Positions 1 to 6,616 of a DNA stretch of 8,106 bases are shown one piece after another. A program made the translations under genes and the position numbers. The first letter of the stretch is position 1; every line of letters begins with the position of its first letter. The notes beneath the pieces are model-generated. The model ran no database searches. It was given only the letters and a program-made list of their open reading frames with translations, and had not been told where the DNA came from. Origin of the DNA: an uncultured Chloroflexota bacterium (GTDB taxonomy: Bacteria > Chloroflexota > Dehalococcoidia > UBA3495); NCBI GenBank assembly GCA_913020235.1, contig CAJWBT010000095.1, forward strand, positions 1-8,106, in the 5' to 3' direction.

Positions 1-625
1 CCATCCCGGTGGCCACGAACCCGGGCGCCAGAGCATTGACCGTTATGTTGCGGGAAGCCACTTCCCGGGCCACCGCCTTGGTGAGGCCGATTATGCCCGC
101 TTTGGCGGCGGCGTAGTTGGCCTGGCCGGGGTTGCCGCTTACTCCGACAACCGACGAGATATTGACGATCCGGCCCCCTCTTTGCTTTAGCAGGTGAGGC
201 ATCACGTATTTGGTGCACAGGAAGGCCCCCCGCAGGTTCACCGCAACGACCTTGTCGAAGTCGTCGGGGGTCATGCGGAGCAGCAGCCGGTCCCGGGTTA
301 TCCCTGCATTGTTGATGAGGATGTCGACGTGGCCGAACCGGTCAATCGTTTGGCTGACCATCCCCGGCACCTGGGCCGCGTCGGAGATGTCGGTAAACAA
401 CGCCAGGGACTGCCGGCCCAAGACCTCGATCTCGCTCACCACGCTGGGCAGCCCCTGCCACCCGGCCTCGCGTTCCTCGGGCGACATGGCCTCCGGCCCC
501 GTCTGGATGTCGGACACCACCACGTCGGCCCCAGCCTGGGCCAGCCCGAGGGCAATGGCCCGGCCGATACCCTTCTGTCGGCCCGCCCCCGTCACGATCG
601 CCACTTTCCCGCTAAGGTCGCTCAT
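1..625 (-). CDS. fabG: FabG-like SDR, 3-oxoacyl-[ACP] reductase family (3' end off the window)
   Basis: Short-chain dehydrogenase expected to reduce 3-oxoacyl-ACP/CoA to the (3R)-hydroxyacyl form in the cytoplasm. 208 residues are visible of about 250-260; the C-terminus lies beyond the left edge. Rossmann start VTGAG...KGIG at residues 11-21, NNAG at 105-108, structural N130, catalytic S158, Y171 and K175 in YAAAK. The stretch VVG..GN.GQANYAAAKAG is very FabG-like. Odd points: the glycine loop is TG-x5-GIG instead of TG-x3-GIG, an acidic D39 ends beta-2 (usually an NAD rather than NADP signature), and the loop after it (about 40-70) is longer than in E. coli FabG. The start at 625 is chosen because GAGGGA lies 5-10 nt upstream; an in-frame ATG at 637 is less well placed. 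It is the last visible gene of the maoC-plsX-fabG run, 171 nt after plsX. SDR family is certain; the substrate is less so, and a catabolic hydroxyacyl dehydrogenase is the alternative. Confidence 0.88.
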   Translation of the reverse strand, partial: MSDLSGKVAIVTGAGRQKGIGRAIALGLAQAGADVVVSDIQTGPEAMSPEEREAGWQGLPSVVSEIEVLGRQSLALFTDISDAAQVPGMVSQTIDRFGHVDILINNAGITRDRLLLRMTPDDFDKVVAVNLRGAFLCTKYVMPHLLKQRGGRIVNISSVVGVSGNPGQANYAAAKAGIIGLTKAVAREVASRNITVNALAPGFVATGM

Positions 626-695
626 AGTTTCCCTCATACCGTTGCCGTGGCTTAGCCGTCAAATGTCCCGTCCACGGGTGTTTGCTTCCTGCGTC

Positions 696-782
696 TCAAC
701 TGGGCTTGAGCACGCTGACAAGAGGTCCATTTGGAGATTGGGCTCCGGGTTTTGGCGCCCACCGCCAGACTGCCGGCGTCAT
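696..782 (-). CDS. possible 28-residue small ORF between plsX and fabG
   Basis: An ATG at 782 follows AAGGAG with about 8 nt spacing, a better Shine-Dalgarno sequence than several real genes here have. The frame runs 28 codons to TGA at 696-698. The peptide is rich in Pro, Trp and Lys and matches no family I know. It could be a translated small ORF that helps coupling across the 171-nt plsX-fabG gap, or the relic of a lost gene; fabD often sits at this place. It may equally be chance. There is no homology evidence. Confidence 0.2.
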   Translation of the reverse strand: MTPAVWRWAPKPGAQSPNGPLVSVLKPS

Positions 783-796
783 GGCGGAACTCCTTC

Positions 797-1864
797 TCAA
801 CTGGGAGCCTGGGGCGACCGCTGCAAGCTGGAGATGGGGTGGTTCCCGCGACGGCGCATCTGCGATAACTCCTCCCGCATGCTCTCCACCAGGTCAATCT
901 TTACACACCGGATGCCGGTATTTATGGCCCCGGCGATGCCGTCGGCTTTGCAGGAGCCGTGGCCCACGATTACCACCCCGTTGACTCCGAACAAAGGCCC
1001 GCCCATGGTCCTGGGTAGGTTGGTCGTATGCCACAACTCGGTGGTTATCCGTTTGATATCCTCCTGGGGCGTGCTCGAACTGAGGAGCTTCGACAGGAAG
1101 GGGGATAGGGCCATTCCCAGCCCTTCGGTAAACTTCATCAATATGTTGCCCACAAACCCGTCACACACGATCACGTCGGCACGGCCTGTAAAAAAGTCCA
1201 TTCCCTCCACGTTGCCGATGAAGTTGAGGTGGCTCTCCTTTAGAAGCTGCCCGCTTTCCTGCACCTGCCGGTTACCCTTGGCCTCCTCGGCGCCGGTGCT
1301 GAGGAGACCGACTCTTGGATTCTTGATGTCCAGGAACTTGCGGGCAAACACCGCCCCCAGGGCGGCGAAGTTAAGCAGCATTCCGGGCCGGCAATCCACG
1401 TTGCTCCCCATGTCCACCAGCACCGTTCGGGGCGCCAGGCCCAGGAAAGGACCGCCAAGGCAGGGGCGGTCCAAGCCGTCCATCAGGCCCAATGCCAGTA
1501 CGGCGCTGGCCATCGAAGCCCCGGTGGACCCCATAGACACCAGCACGTCGGCATCGCCGCTTTTCAGCAATTTGGTGGCGACCAGAATCGATGCCTGGGG
1601 CTTTTGTCGCAGTGCTTGCACCGGGTGTTCGTCGTCGCCGATCTTGCCAACCGATGGGACCACGGTCACCGGCCTGCCGTCAACGTCGCATCGGGCCAGT
1701 TGCTCCTCTACCTGGTGGCGGTCTCCCACCAGTGTGAGCTCGATGTTTTCAACTCCCAGCGCCTGGACTGCCCCTTTTACCGCTTCCTCAGGGGCGTAGT
1801 CGCCGCCCATCGCATCAACCACCACCCGGATTGGGCGATTGCCCCTGCTTCCATTACTGGGCAT
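797..1864 (-). CDS. plsX: phosphate acyltransferase PlsX
   Basis: Converts acyl-ACP and phosphate to acyl-phosphate, the acyl donor for PlsY in glycerolipid synthesis; a soluble or peripheral membrane enzyme. At 355 residues it has a typical length (about 330-350) with slight N- and C-terminal extensions. Family motifs in order: VVDAMGGDYAP at 15-25, SMGSTGA at 110-116 (the usual form is SAGNTGA), DMGSNVDCRPG at 151-161, GLLSTGAEEAKGN at 186-198, NFIGNVEG at 214-221, CDGFVGN at 234-240, and LFGVNGVVIVGHGS at 291-304. The ATG at 1864 is preceded by GAGGAAG at suitable spacing. It lies 116 nt after the dehydratase gene and upstream of the FabG-like gene. plsX beside fatty acid synthase genes is common, but here fabH, fabD and acpP are absent from the expected places. 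Identification is secure. Confidence 0.97.
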   Translation of the reverse strand: MPSNGSRGNRPIRVVVDAMGGDYAPEEAVKGAVQALGVENIELTLVGDRHQVEEQLARCDVDGRPVTVVPSVGKIGDDEHPVQALRQKPQASILVATKLLKSGDADVLVSMGSTGASMASAVLALGLMDGLDRPCLGGPFLGLAPRTVLVDMGSNVDCRPGMLLNFAALGAVFARKFLDIKNPRVGLLSTGAEEAKGNRQVQESGQLLKESHLNFIGNVEGMDFFTGRADVIVCDGFVGNILMKFTEGLGMALSPFLSKLLSSSTPQEDIKRITTELWHTTNLPRTMGGPLFGVNGVVIVGHGSCKADGIAGAINTGIRCVKIDLVESMREELSQMRRRGNHPISSLQRSPQAPS

Positions 1865-1980
1865 GTGTCGTCTTCCTCAAATAGCCGATGGCCCTCATTG
1901 GTGTCGCCACCTGGTCACGGACCACGGCATCAACTGAAATTCTCGGCGCCCTCGCCGTCCCCGGAGCTAGGCCTCATCTA

Positions 1981-2856
1981 TTACGACGGCAACACGACAG
2001 TTGCGGTGCCGGTGATCAGCTCCTGCCCGCTCTTGCAGTTGCTCAATCCGACGGCGCACCCGACCTGCCGGCCTTGAGACAGGACCGCCTCTTTGGTCAC
2101 GCGGCCTCGGGTCTCTACCTGATCCCCCAGGTAAGCAGCGCCCTTGAAGCGGACCCTCATGGCCCCGTTTTCGAGCCACGCCTTCCCGAAGGCCTCGGTC
2201 ATCATCTCGGAAATGAAGGCCAGGGTCAGCATGCCGTGAGCGATGATACCGCCGTACTGGGTGGTGGCGGCGAACTCGGGGTCGAGGTGAAGTGGATTGT
2301 GGTCCCCCGAAACCTGGGCGTAGGCGTTCAGCTGCTCCTCGGTGATGGTCTTCACCACACCCGTGAGAATCCCGTCCCCAGCAATCTCCTCGACCTGCGC
2401 AGCCGGGGCGCTGGGACGAGAGGGCGCGCTTCGTTCGGTGGATTCCCGCCCACCAGGAGAAGAAGCCTCCGGGTCGACGACCAACACGGTGGTTTTCCCG
2501 CCGAGCACGGCATGGCCTTCATGGTCTTTCAGGGCAACGCTGGCAGTCAAGAACTCCATGCCTATGCGGCGCTTCACCGGGTCCAATTTGGCGGTTCCGG
2601 TGATGTCTTGCCCAAAGGGAACGGGCCTGAGAGTCTCGATCTCCTGAAGGCTGTGAATGGCGCCGGGCGGCAGGTCCAGATGCTGCAGCAGGGAACCCAG
2701 GGCGCGGGCCGCCAGGGCCAAAGGCGGAGTCAGGCCGTACTGCAAGTACGCCGACAGCGTATCGCCCGCCGCCCGCAGGTACTCCAGTACCGAGTCTTCG
2801 GTAACCCTCCAACCACCGAGGCTTACATCAACCGGCTCAACGTGGTTTCTAGCCAC
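1981..2856 (-). CDS. MaoC-type double hot-dog dehydratase ((R)-hydroxyacyl dehydratase / enoyl hydratase)
   Basis: Predicted to interconvert (3R)-hydroxyacyl and trans-2-enoyl thioesters. Numbered from the GTG at 2856 it has 291 residues: an N-terminal hot-dog domain (about 20-130, MaoC_N/FAS1-like type), a Pro/Ser/Arg-rich linker (about 132-153) and a C-terminal MaoC domain (about 160-291). The hydratase-2 motif YAQVSGDHNPLHLD is at 179-192; D185 and H190 match the catalytic Asp/His pair of (R)-specific hydratases, and IAHGM follows at 205-209. The frame stays open to a GTG at 3000, but the extra 48 residues are Arg/Ala-rich and unlike the family. The start at 2856 has GGAGGGG 5 nt upstream and begins just before the first hot-dog fold, so I prefer it. 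It heads the plsX-fabG operon. One intact active site in the second half and a degenerate first half resemble HTD2/HadAB-type enzymes. Chain length and ACP versus CoA specificity cannot be told. Confidence 0.88.
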   Translation of the reverse strand: MARNHVEPVDVSLGGWRVTEDSVLEYLRAAGDTLSAYLQYGLTPPLALAARALGSLLQHLDLPPGAIHSLQEIETLRPVPFGQDITGTAKLDPVKRRIGMEFLTASVALKDHEGHAVLGGKTTVLVVDPEASSPGGRESTERSAPSRPSAPAAQVEEIAGDGILTGVVKTITEEQLNAYAQVSGDHNPLHLDPEFAATTQYGGIIAHGMLTLAFISEMMTEAFGKAWLENGAMRVRFKGAAYLGDQVETRGRVTKEAVLSQGRQVGCAVGLSNCKSGQELITGTATVVLPS

Positions 2857-3030
2857 GGGTCGCCCCTCCAAAAAGCCCTGGATGAAAAAGATGCGCCGCC
2901 GGCCCCGGAATCCGGCGAGGGCCGCTGGTGCCGGGCATCGTTGGCGCCGAAGCTTAGCAGCGACGAAGTAGCGCGTTCCAGGCCGTGAAGATGAGCCCAC
3001 CAGGGCTTCACCACCAATCGGCCTCGGTCG

Positions 3031-3059
3031 ATTATACTCACCGCTCTTTACGGTAGCAA
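3031..3059 (-). promoter_or_regulatory. sigma70-like promoter for the maoC-plsX-fabG operon
   Basis: Read on the minus strand: -35 TTGCTA (3059-3054), a 17-nt spacer, and a perfect -10 TATAAT (3036-3031). Transcription should begin near 3024. That leaves a leader of about 165 nt before the preferred GTG at 2856, which contains a 6-bp stem (2897-2902 with 2912-2917). Spacing and hexamers are seen directly; activity is inferred. Confidence 0.65.
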
Positions 3060-3064
3060 CACTC

Positions 3065-3091
3065 TGGCCGGCCGTCTCCGGCCATTATGGC
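3065..3091 (-). promoter_or_regulatory. inverted repeats just upstream of the maoC promoter, possible operator
   Basis: Two adjoining dyads lie immediately upstream of the -35 box. One is TGGCCGG/CCGGCCA (3065-3071 and 3078-3084) around a 6-nt centre. The other is GCCAT-T-ATGGC (3081-3091). They could bind a dimeric regulator of the lipid operon or belong to the adjoining palindromic repeat. I do not recognise the sequence as a known operator. Confidence 0.3.
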
Positions 3092-3094
3092 GGC

Positions 3095-3130
3095 CCTCAC
3101 CCTCGATCCCTCTCCCCTCGGGCGAGGGAT
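3095..3130. repeat. C-rich palindromic intergenic repeat
   Basis: A run of CCCTC-type words ending in GGGCGAGGGAT. ATCCCTC (3106-3112) pairs with GAGGGAT (3124-3130), and CCCTCG (3115-3120) is mirrored by CGAGGG (3123-3128). This style of short C/G-rich palindrome recurs between genes in many bacterial genomes. Only one copy is in the window, so calling it a dispersed family is inference. The rest of the 3041-3274 gap holds the promoter, dyads and hairpin listed separately, and no gene. Confidence 0.45.
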
Positions 3131-3182
3131 GCCGTGGCGCAGCCGGGGCTGGCAGAGGGGAAACGCGGTGAAGTAATTGGCA

Positions 3183-3209
3183 ACGCCCCGGTGTTCGCGG
3201 CCGGGGCGT
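3183..3209 (-). terminator. terminator-like hairpin after the dehydrogenase operon
   Basis: A perfect 9-bp stem, ACGCCCCGG paired with CCGGGGCGT (3183-3191 and 3201-3209), with a 9-nt loop, about 66 nt downstream of the DUF1667 stop codon. On the minus strand it is followed by TTGCCAATTACTTC, which is only mildly T-rich, so Rho-independent termination may be weak. Confidence 0.45.
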
Positions 3210-3274
3210 CTCGATCGTGCGGGGACGTCGCTCCACCGCTGAAAAGGCCAAGCTTTCGCCGCGTTGGGCCGAGG

Positions 3275-3640
3275 TCAAGCCTTCTTCAGGGCATGTCTGG
3301 TCGCGACGATATTGGAACCTGTTCCCATTACGTTGGACACGATCACGTCGCCGATAACCACGGGCGCATGGACCACAACCCCGGCCAGGAGGTCCATGAC
3401 TTCCATCACCGCTTGCTTGGGCACGGGAGCATCGGTCTTCACACTGACCAATGGAAGGTCGGCCCCTTCCACCAGGACCGTTGTGGTCACCGTCCTCCTG
3501 GGATCGAATATCTCGTCTCGGATGAAGCTCCAGGCAAGCTTGCACTGGGCATGGTCGATGCTCAGCAGCTCCGTCTCATTCCACTCGGCGGTTACCGGGC
3601 AGCTTGTGGGGCACACGATGCAGATGAACTCGCCCTTCAC
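3275..3640 (-). CDS. DUF1667 family protein, small cysteine-motif partner of the flavin dehydrogenase
   Basis: A 121-residue protein of the DUF1667 family, known next to glycerol-3-phosphate dehydrogenase and FAD oxidoreductase genes in Thermotoga and clostridia; its exact role is not established. The N-terminus shows CIVCPTSC (C7, C10, C14) and a fourth cysteine at C33, which together suggest an Fe-S cluster or metal site. The family hallmarks PRRTVTTTV (47-55) and PLVSVKTDAPVPK (63-75) follow. The GTG at 3640 overlaps the TGA of the preceding gene in a GTGA (3637-3640), indicating translational coupling, and GGAGG lies about 8 nt upstream. The same frame is open far upstream through the neighbouring gene, but only these 121 residues are real. 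It probably carries or relays electrons for the two flavoproteins; that role is inference. Confidence 0.88.
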   Translation of the reverse strand: MKGEFICIVCPTSCPVTAEWNETELLSIDHAQCKLAWSFIRDEIFDPRRTVTTTVLVEGADLPLVSVKTDAPVPKQAVMEVMDLLAGVVVHAPVVIGDVIVSNVMGTGSNIVATRHALKKA

Positions 3641-4881
3641 TCTCGAACCTCCACCGTCAAGTCGCCGTCCATTCCCTGAAACCGGTCGGCCCTGACCCTG
3701 AGCCTGATCATCGACGAAGGCGCCAGCACGGACTGCTTCAGCCTCCGGACCACCTGGCCGTCTCTGCGGAAGACGATGTGGCGGTCCTTCTCCAGAGCCG
3801 TCACCCGCATGCAGAAGTCGACCGCCGCGGTGCCGCTGATCCGCTGGGGCACCACGTACCGTATCCCCGGCCCCGGGTTGACCGTGATGTGCGCCTGCCC
3901 GCCCCGCCCCGTGCCGGCGAACCCGGCAGCTTTCTGCCCGGCAACCTCGGCCTCCAGGGAAACATAGTCCACCAGGTCGTGCACCTGGAGGGCGTTCCCC
4001 GCGGCGAAGATGCCGGGGATGGACGTGTGGTAGTCCTCGTCCACGATCGGCCCACCGGTGACCGGGCTGAGGGCCGTGCCGGCCTTCTTGGAAAGCTCGT
4101 TCTCCGGAATCAGCCCCACGGAGAGCATGAGGGTATCGCAGGCGACGTACCGCTTGGTGCCCCGCACGATACCTCCCCTGGGCCCGATCTCGGCCAGTGT
4201 CACCCCGTGGATTCGCTGGGTCCCGTGGATCTCCACCACCGTGGTGCTCAGGTAGAGCGGGATACCGAAGTCGTCCAGGCACTGGACCACGTTTCGACCC
4301 AGCCCGCTGGGATGGGGCAGTATTTCGGCCACGCACGGGACCTCGGCGCCCTCCAGGGTGAGACGCCGCGCCATGATCAGGCCGACATCGCCGGAACCCA
4401 GGATCACGACCCGCCGCCCTACCGAGATGTTCTGGAGGTTCATATAGGCCTGGACGACACCGGCGGTGTAGACTCCGGCGGGGCGAGAACCTGGAATGTT
4501 TATGGCGCCACGGGGACGCTCCCGGCACCCCATGGTGAGGACCACCGCCTTGGCGCGTATCCGCCGCATTCCCTCGGTGGAACACAACGTCAGCTCCCGG
4601 TCCGCCGACAGGTCCAGCACCATGGTGTCGAGGCATTGGGAAGCCTTGGCCTCGCGAAGTTTGTCGATATAAATCTGAGCGTACTCGGGCCCCGTCAGCG
4701 CCTCTCCGAATACCTTGGTGCCGAAGCCATCGTGGATGCACTGGTTCAGGATTCCGCCCAGCCGCTCCCCTCGCTCCACCAGCAGAACGTCTTCAGCTCC
4801 GGCCTGCCGGGCCGCGACGGCGGCGGCCATCCCGGCGGGGCCACCACCAATTACTACAACGTCTACGTCTTCAGTGCGCAC
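3637..4881 (-). CDS. FAD/NAD(P)-dependent oxidoreductase of the G3P-dehydrogenase-like complex
   Basis: A pyridine nucleotide-disulfide oxidoreductase-like flavoprotein of 414 residues, expected in the cytoplasm. FAD-binding GGGPAG at 12-17 with E36 ending beta-2; GGILNQCIHDGFG at 42-54, a motif typical of this subfamily, with C48. GCRERPRGAINIPGSRPAG lies at 118-136, the second dinucleotide motif GSGDVG at 162-167, and the C-terminal FAD region SIPGIFAAGNALQVHDLVD at 287-305. There is no CxxxxC redox pair of the thioredoxin or glutathione reductase kind. The GTG start at 4881 places GGGPAG 12 residues in; its ribosome site is weak (GGGG at 8-11 nt). It lies 46 nt after the dehydrogenase gene and overlaps the DUF1667 gene by 4 nt. 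It probably moves electrons between the dehydrogenase's Fe-S centre and NAD(P) or another carrier. Related pairs include the subunits of opine oxidase and HcnABC. The family is certain, the electron partner is not. Confidence 0.9.
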   Translation of the reverse strand: MRTEDVDVVVIGGGPAGMAAAVAARQAGAEDVLLVERGERLGGILNQCIHDGFGTKVFGEALTGPEYAQIYIDKLREAKASQCLDTMVLDLSADRELTLCSTEGMRRIRAKAVVLTMGCRERPRGAINIPGSRPAGVYTAGVVQAYMNLQNISVGRRVVILGSGDVGLIMARRLTLEGAEVPCVAEILPHPSGLGRNVVQCLDDFGIPLYLSTTVVEIHGTQRIHGVTLAEIGPRGGIVRGTKRYVACDTLMLSVGLIPENELSKKAGTALSPVTGGPIVDEDYHTSIPGIFAAGNALQVHDLVDYVSLEAEVAGQKAAGFAGTGRGGQAHITVNPGPGIRYVVPQRISGTAAVDFCMRVTALEKDRHIVFRRDGQVVRRLKQSVLAPSSMIRLRVRADRFQGMDGDLTVEVRE

Positions 4882-4927
4882 GTTGCTGCCCCGAGCGTGT
4901 CGATCTGAGCTACCCCTTCTTTCCTGC

Positions 4928-6427
4928 TCATCCTTCGTCGTTCCGCTGGGAAGCGGTCTGGGGGCTTCTGAGCCATTTTGTGGTCCCTGGGAAGAGCCAC
5001 GAGCCGGGCCCTTTGAGGGAGACCTCCTCCGGTGTCAGGCCAAGTTCCTGTTCCAGCATCTCAACAATCCGCGGGCCGCAGAAGCCACCCTGACAGCGCC
5101 CCATGGTTGCTCTGGAGCGGTACTTGATTCCGCTGAGGGTGTTCACGCCAAGGGGATTGTGGATGGCATCGAGCACTTCCTTCCGCGTCACAATCTCGCA
5201 CCGGCACACAATGTGGCCGTAGTTCGGGTCCTCCGCCACCAACTCGGCCTGTTGCTCATATGGCAGATCACGGAACGGGACCGCCGGCCTGGGCGGCGGC
5301 GGCGGGCTGCCGTTGCTTCCCAGGGGAAGATAGCTGCCCACCCATTGGACCAACTCGGCGGCTATCGCGGGCGCCGAGGTGAGGCCGGGGGACTCGATAC
5401 CCACCAGGTGCATCATCCCCGGCAACTCCGGCGCCTCTTCAATGATGAAGTCCCCGAATCCACCCTCCGCCGAGCTGACGGTCTTGGCCCTGATGCCTGA
5501 ATAGGCGGTGACAACATCGCGAGGATTCAGGGCCGGGAGCAGCTCCTGTGCCTCCCGGAGGAGGGCACGGGACATGGCCCCGGTGGTGGCGTCGTCGCCC
5601 TTGTGCCGCACGTAGGCCGCACTGGGGCCGATCAGGATGTTCCCGTCGACGGTCGGGGTCAGGTGCACACCGAGACCGGGCCCGCCTTTGGGCGGCACCG
5701 GGTAGACCATGCGCTGGATGAGATCGCTTCTGGCTTTGTCGATGATGAGGTACTCACCCCGGCAGGGGTACACCTTGTAACGGCGCACCCCGGCCAGCCT
5801 GGCTACGTGGTCGGAGTAGAGCCCGGCGGAGTTCACCACCAGCTTGCTGTATACCGTGCCCCGCCCCGTGGTGATGCGAAATGCGCCGGCCTGGCCGGAG
5901 ATTCTCTTCACCTCGGACTGGAGCAGTATCTCGGCCCCCATGGCTTTGGCGGATTCGGCCAGGGCTATGGTGAGGCTGAAGGGGCAGGTTATAGCCGCGG
6001 TGGGGACGTGGAGCGCGGCAAAGCCCTGAATGTTGGGCTCCATGTGCCGGACCGTTTCGCCATCAACGATCTCCAGGGATGGAACACCGTTGGCATCCCC
6101 GATGGCCTTCAACTTCTCCAGGTCGGGGGCCTCTTGCTCCGTGAGGGCGACGACCAGCTTTCCCACCCGGTGAAAAGGGACACCCAATTCCGCGCAAAAT
6201 TCCTCGAAAACGCTGGCGCCGGCGACGTTCAGCCGCGTCTTGAGCGAGCCGGTAGGCACGTTGAAGCCGGTGTGCACCACGCCGCTGTTCTTGCCGCTGG
6301 TCCCACGGGCTACGTCGCTCTCCCGCTCCAGAAGTGCCACCTTGAGGCGGTGGCGAGCCAACTCCCGTGCGATAGCGCATCCAACCACCCCGCCACCCAC
6401 CACTGCCACATCGTATTCTCGTATCAT
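4928..6427 (-). CDS. FAD-dependent glycerol-3-phosphate dehydrogenase-like protein with C-terminal [2Fe-2S] BFD domain
   Basis: A DAO-superfamily flavoprotein of 499 residues, expected to oxidise glycerol 3-phosphate to dihydroxyacetone phosphate or a similar 2-hydroxyacid (the DAO part also resembles L-2-hydroxyglutarate oxidase). FAD-binding GGGVVG at 11-16 with E34; GTSGKNSGVVHTGF at 42-55; VNSAGLYSD at 198-206; YSGIRAK at 309-315. After a proline-rich linker (375-383) comes a BFD-like domain with four cluster cysteines: C408 and C410 (CRC), C445 and C450 (CQGGFC). No transmembrane segment or amphipathic anchor is evident, unlike the GlpABC enzyme, where GlpC provides the membrane link. 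The ATG at 6427 has a weak ribosome site but starts 10 residues before the FAD motif. It heads an operon with an FAD oxidoreductase and DUF1667, the Thermotoga-type arrangement. No glpK or glpF is in the window, so the glycerol link rests on family resemblance; hence no gene symbol is given. Confidence 0.88.
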   Translation of the reverse strand: MIREYDVAVVGGGVVGCAIARELARHRLKVALLERESDVARGTSGKNSGVVHTGFNVPTGSLKTRLNVAGASVFEEFCAELGVPFHRVGKLVVALTEQEAPDLEKLKAIGDANGVPSLEIVDGETVRHMEPNIQGFAALHVPTAAITCPFSLTIALAESAKAMGAEILLQSEVKRISGQAGAFRITTGRGTVYSKLVVNSAGLYSDHVARLAGVRRYKVYPCRGEYLIIDKARSDLIQRMVYPVPPKGGPGLGVHLTPTVDGNILIGPSAAYVRHKGDDATTGAMSRALLREAQELLPALNPRDVVTAYSGIRAKTVSSAEGGFGDFIIEEAPELPGMMHLVGIESPGLTSAPAIAAELVQWVGSYLPLGSNGSPPPPPRPAVPFRDLPYEQQAELVAEDPNYGHIVCRCEIVTRKEVLDAIHNPLGVNTLSGIKYRSRATMGRCQGGFCGPRIVEMLEQELGLTPEEVSLKGPGSWLFPGTTKWLRSPQTASQRNDEG

Positions 6428-6500
6428 TATCCCGGCCCGGCGTTGGTTCTAAAATGTCGTTCTGAGGGCGCCCGTCCACAACGGACTGACCCGAAGAATA

Positions 6501-6537
6501 GATTGGGTCGGCCCACACAAAGCGGACCAACCCAACC
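6501..6537 (-). promoter_or_regulatory. 14-bp leader hairpin with strand-biased G-U pairs
   Basis: On the minus strand, 6537-6524 pairs with 6514-6501 over 14 consecutive base pairs (three of them G-U) around a 9-nt loop. The plus-strand copy would have A-C mismatches at those three places, so the structure suits a minus-strand transcript. It lies in the predicted leader of the dehydrogenase operon, between the promoter at 6617-6645 and the ATG at 6427. No T-run follows, so it does not look like a simple terminator. It could be a regulatory or stabilising element. I recognise no known riboswitch. Confidence 0.45.
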
Positions 6538-6616
6538 GGTCTTTCATCTTATTCTGGAGGGGATCATCGTGAACCGGGGTCTCCAACGTGAGGCCGTCGC
6601 CAACCCCCGTGATTCG

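Noticed and set aside
652..897. An 81-codon minus-strand frame overlapping the plsX 3' end
   Set aside because: It overlaps a secure gene by about 100 nt, and its Arg/Cys/Trp-rich product has no recognisable domain.
210..1799. A 529-codon open frame on the plus strand
   Set aside because: It lies antisense to plsX and the FabG-like gene, both with clear family motifs. The translated product is Ser/Pro/Arg-rich and matches no family; such frames are common opposite GC-rich genes.
1865..1980. A possible small gene (for example acpP or rpmF) between the dehydratase gene and plsX
   Set aside because: The 116-nt gap has no frame with an acyl carrier protein DSL motif or a zinc-ribbon ribosomal protein pattern; only the plsX ribosome site is evident.
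2857..3000. An N-terminal extension of the MaoC-type dehydratase to the GTG at 3000
   Set aside because: The 48 extra residues are basic and low in complexity, there is no ribosome site at 3000, and GGAGGGG sits 5 nt before the GTG at 2856.
3641..4741. The N-terminal 367 codons of a 488-codon minus-strand frame ending at 3275
   Set aside because: Only the last 121 residues match DUF1667. The upstream part is the out-of-frame reading of the FAD oxidoreductase gene.
3778..4908. A 376-codon plus-strand frame
   Set aside because: It is a mirror of the FAD oxidoreductase gene and has no family motifs.
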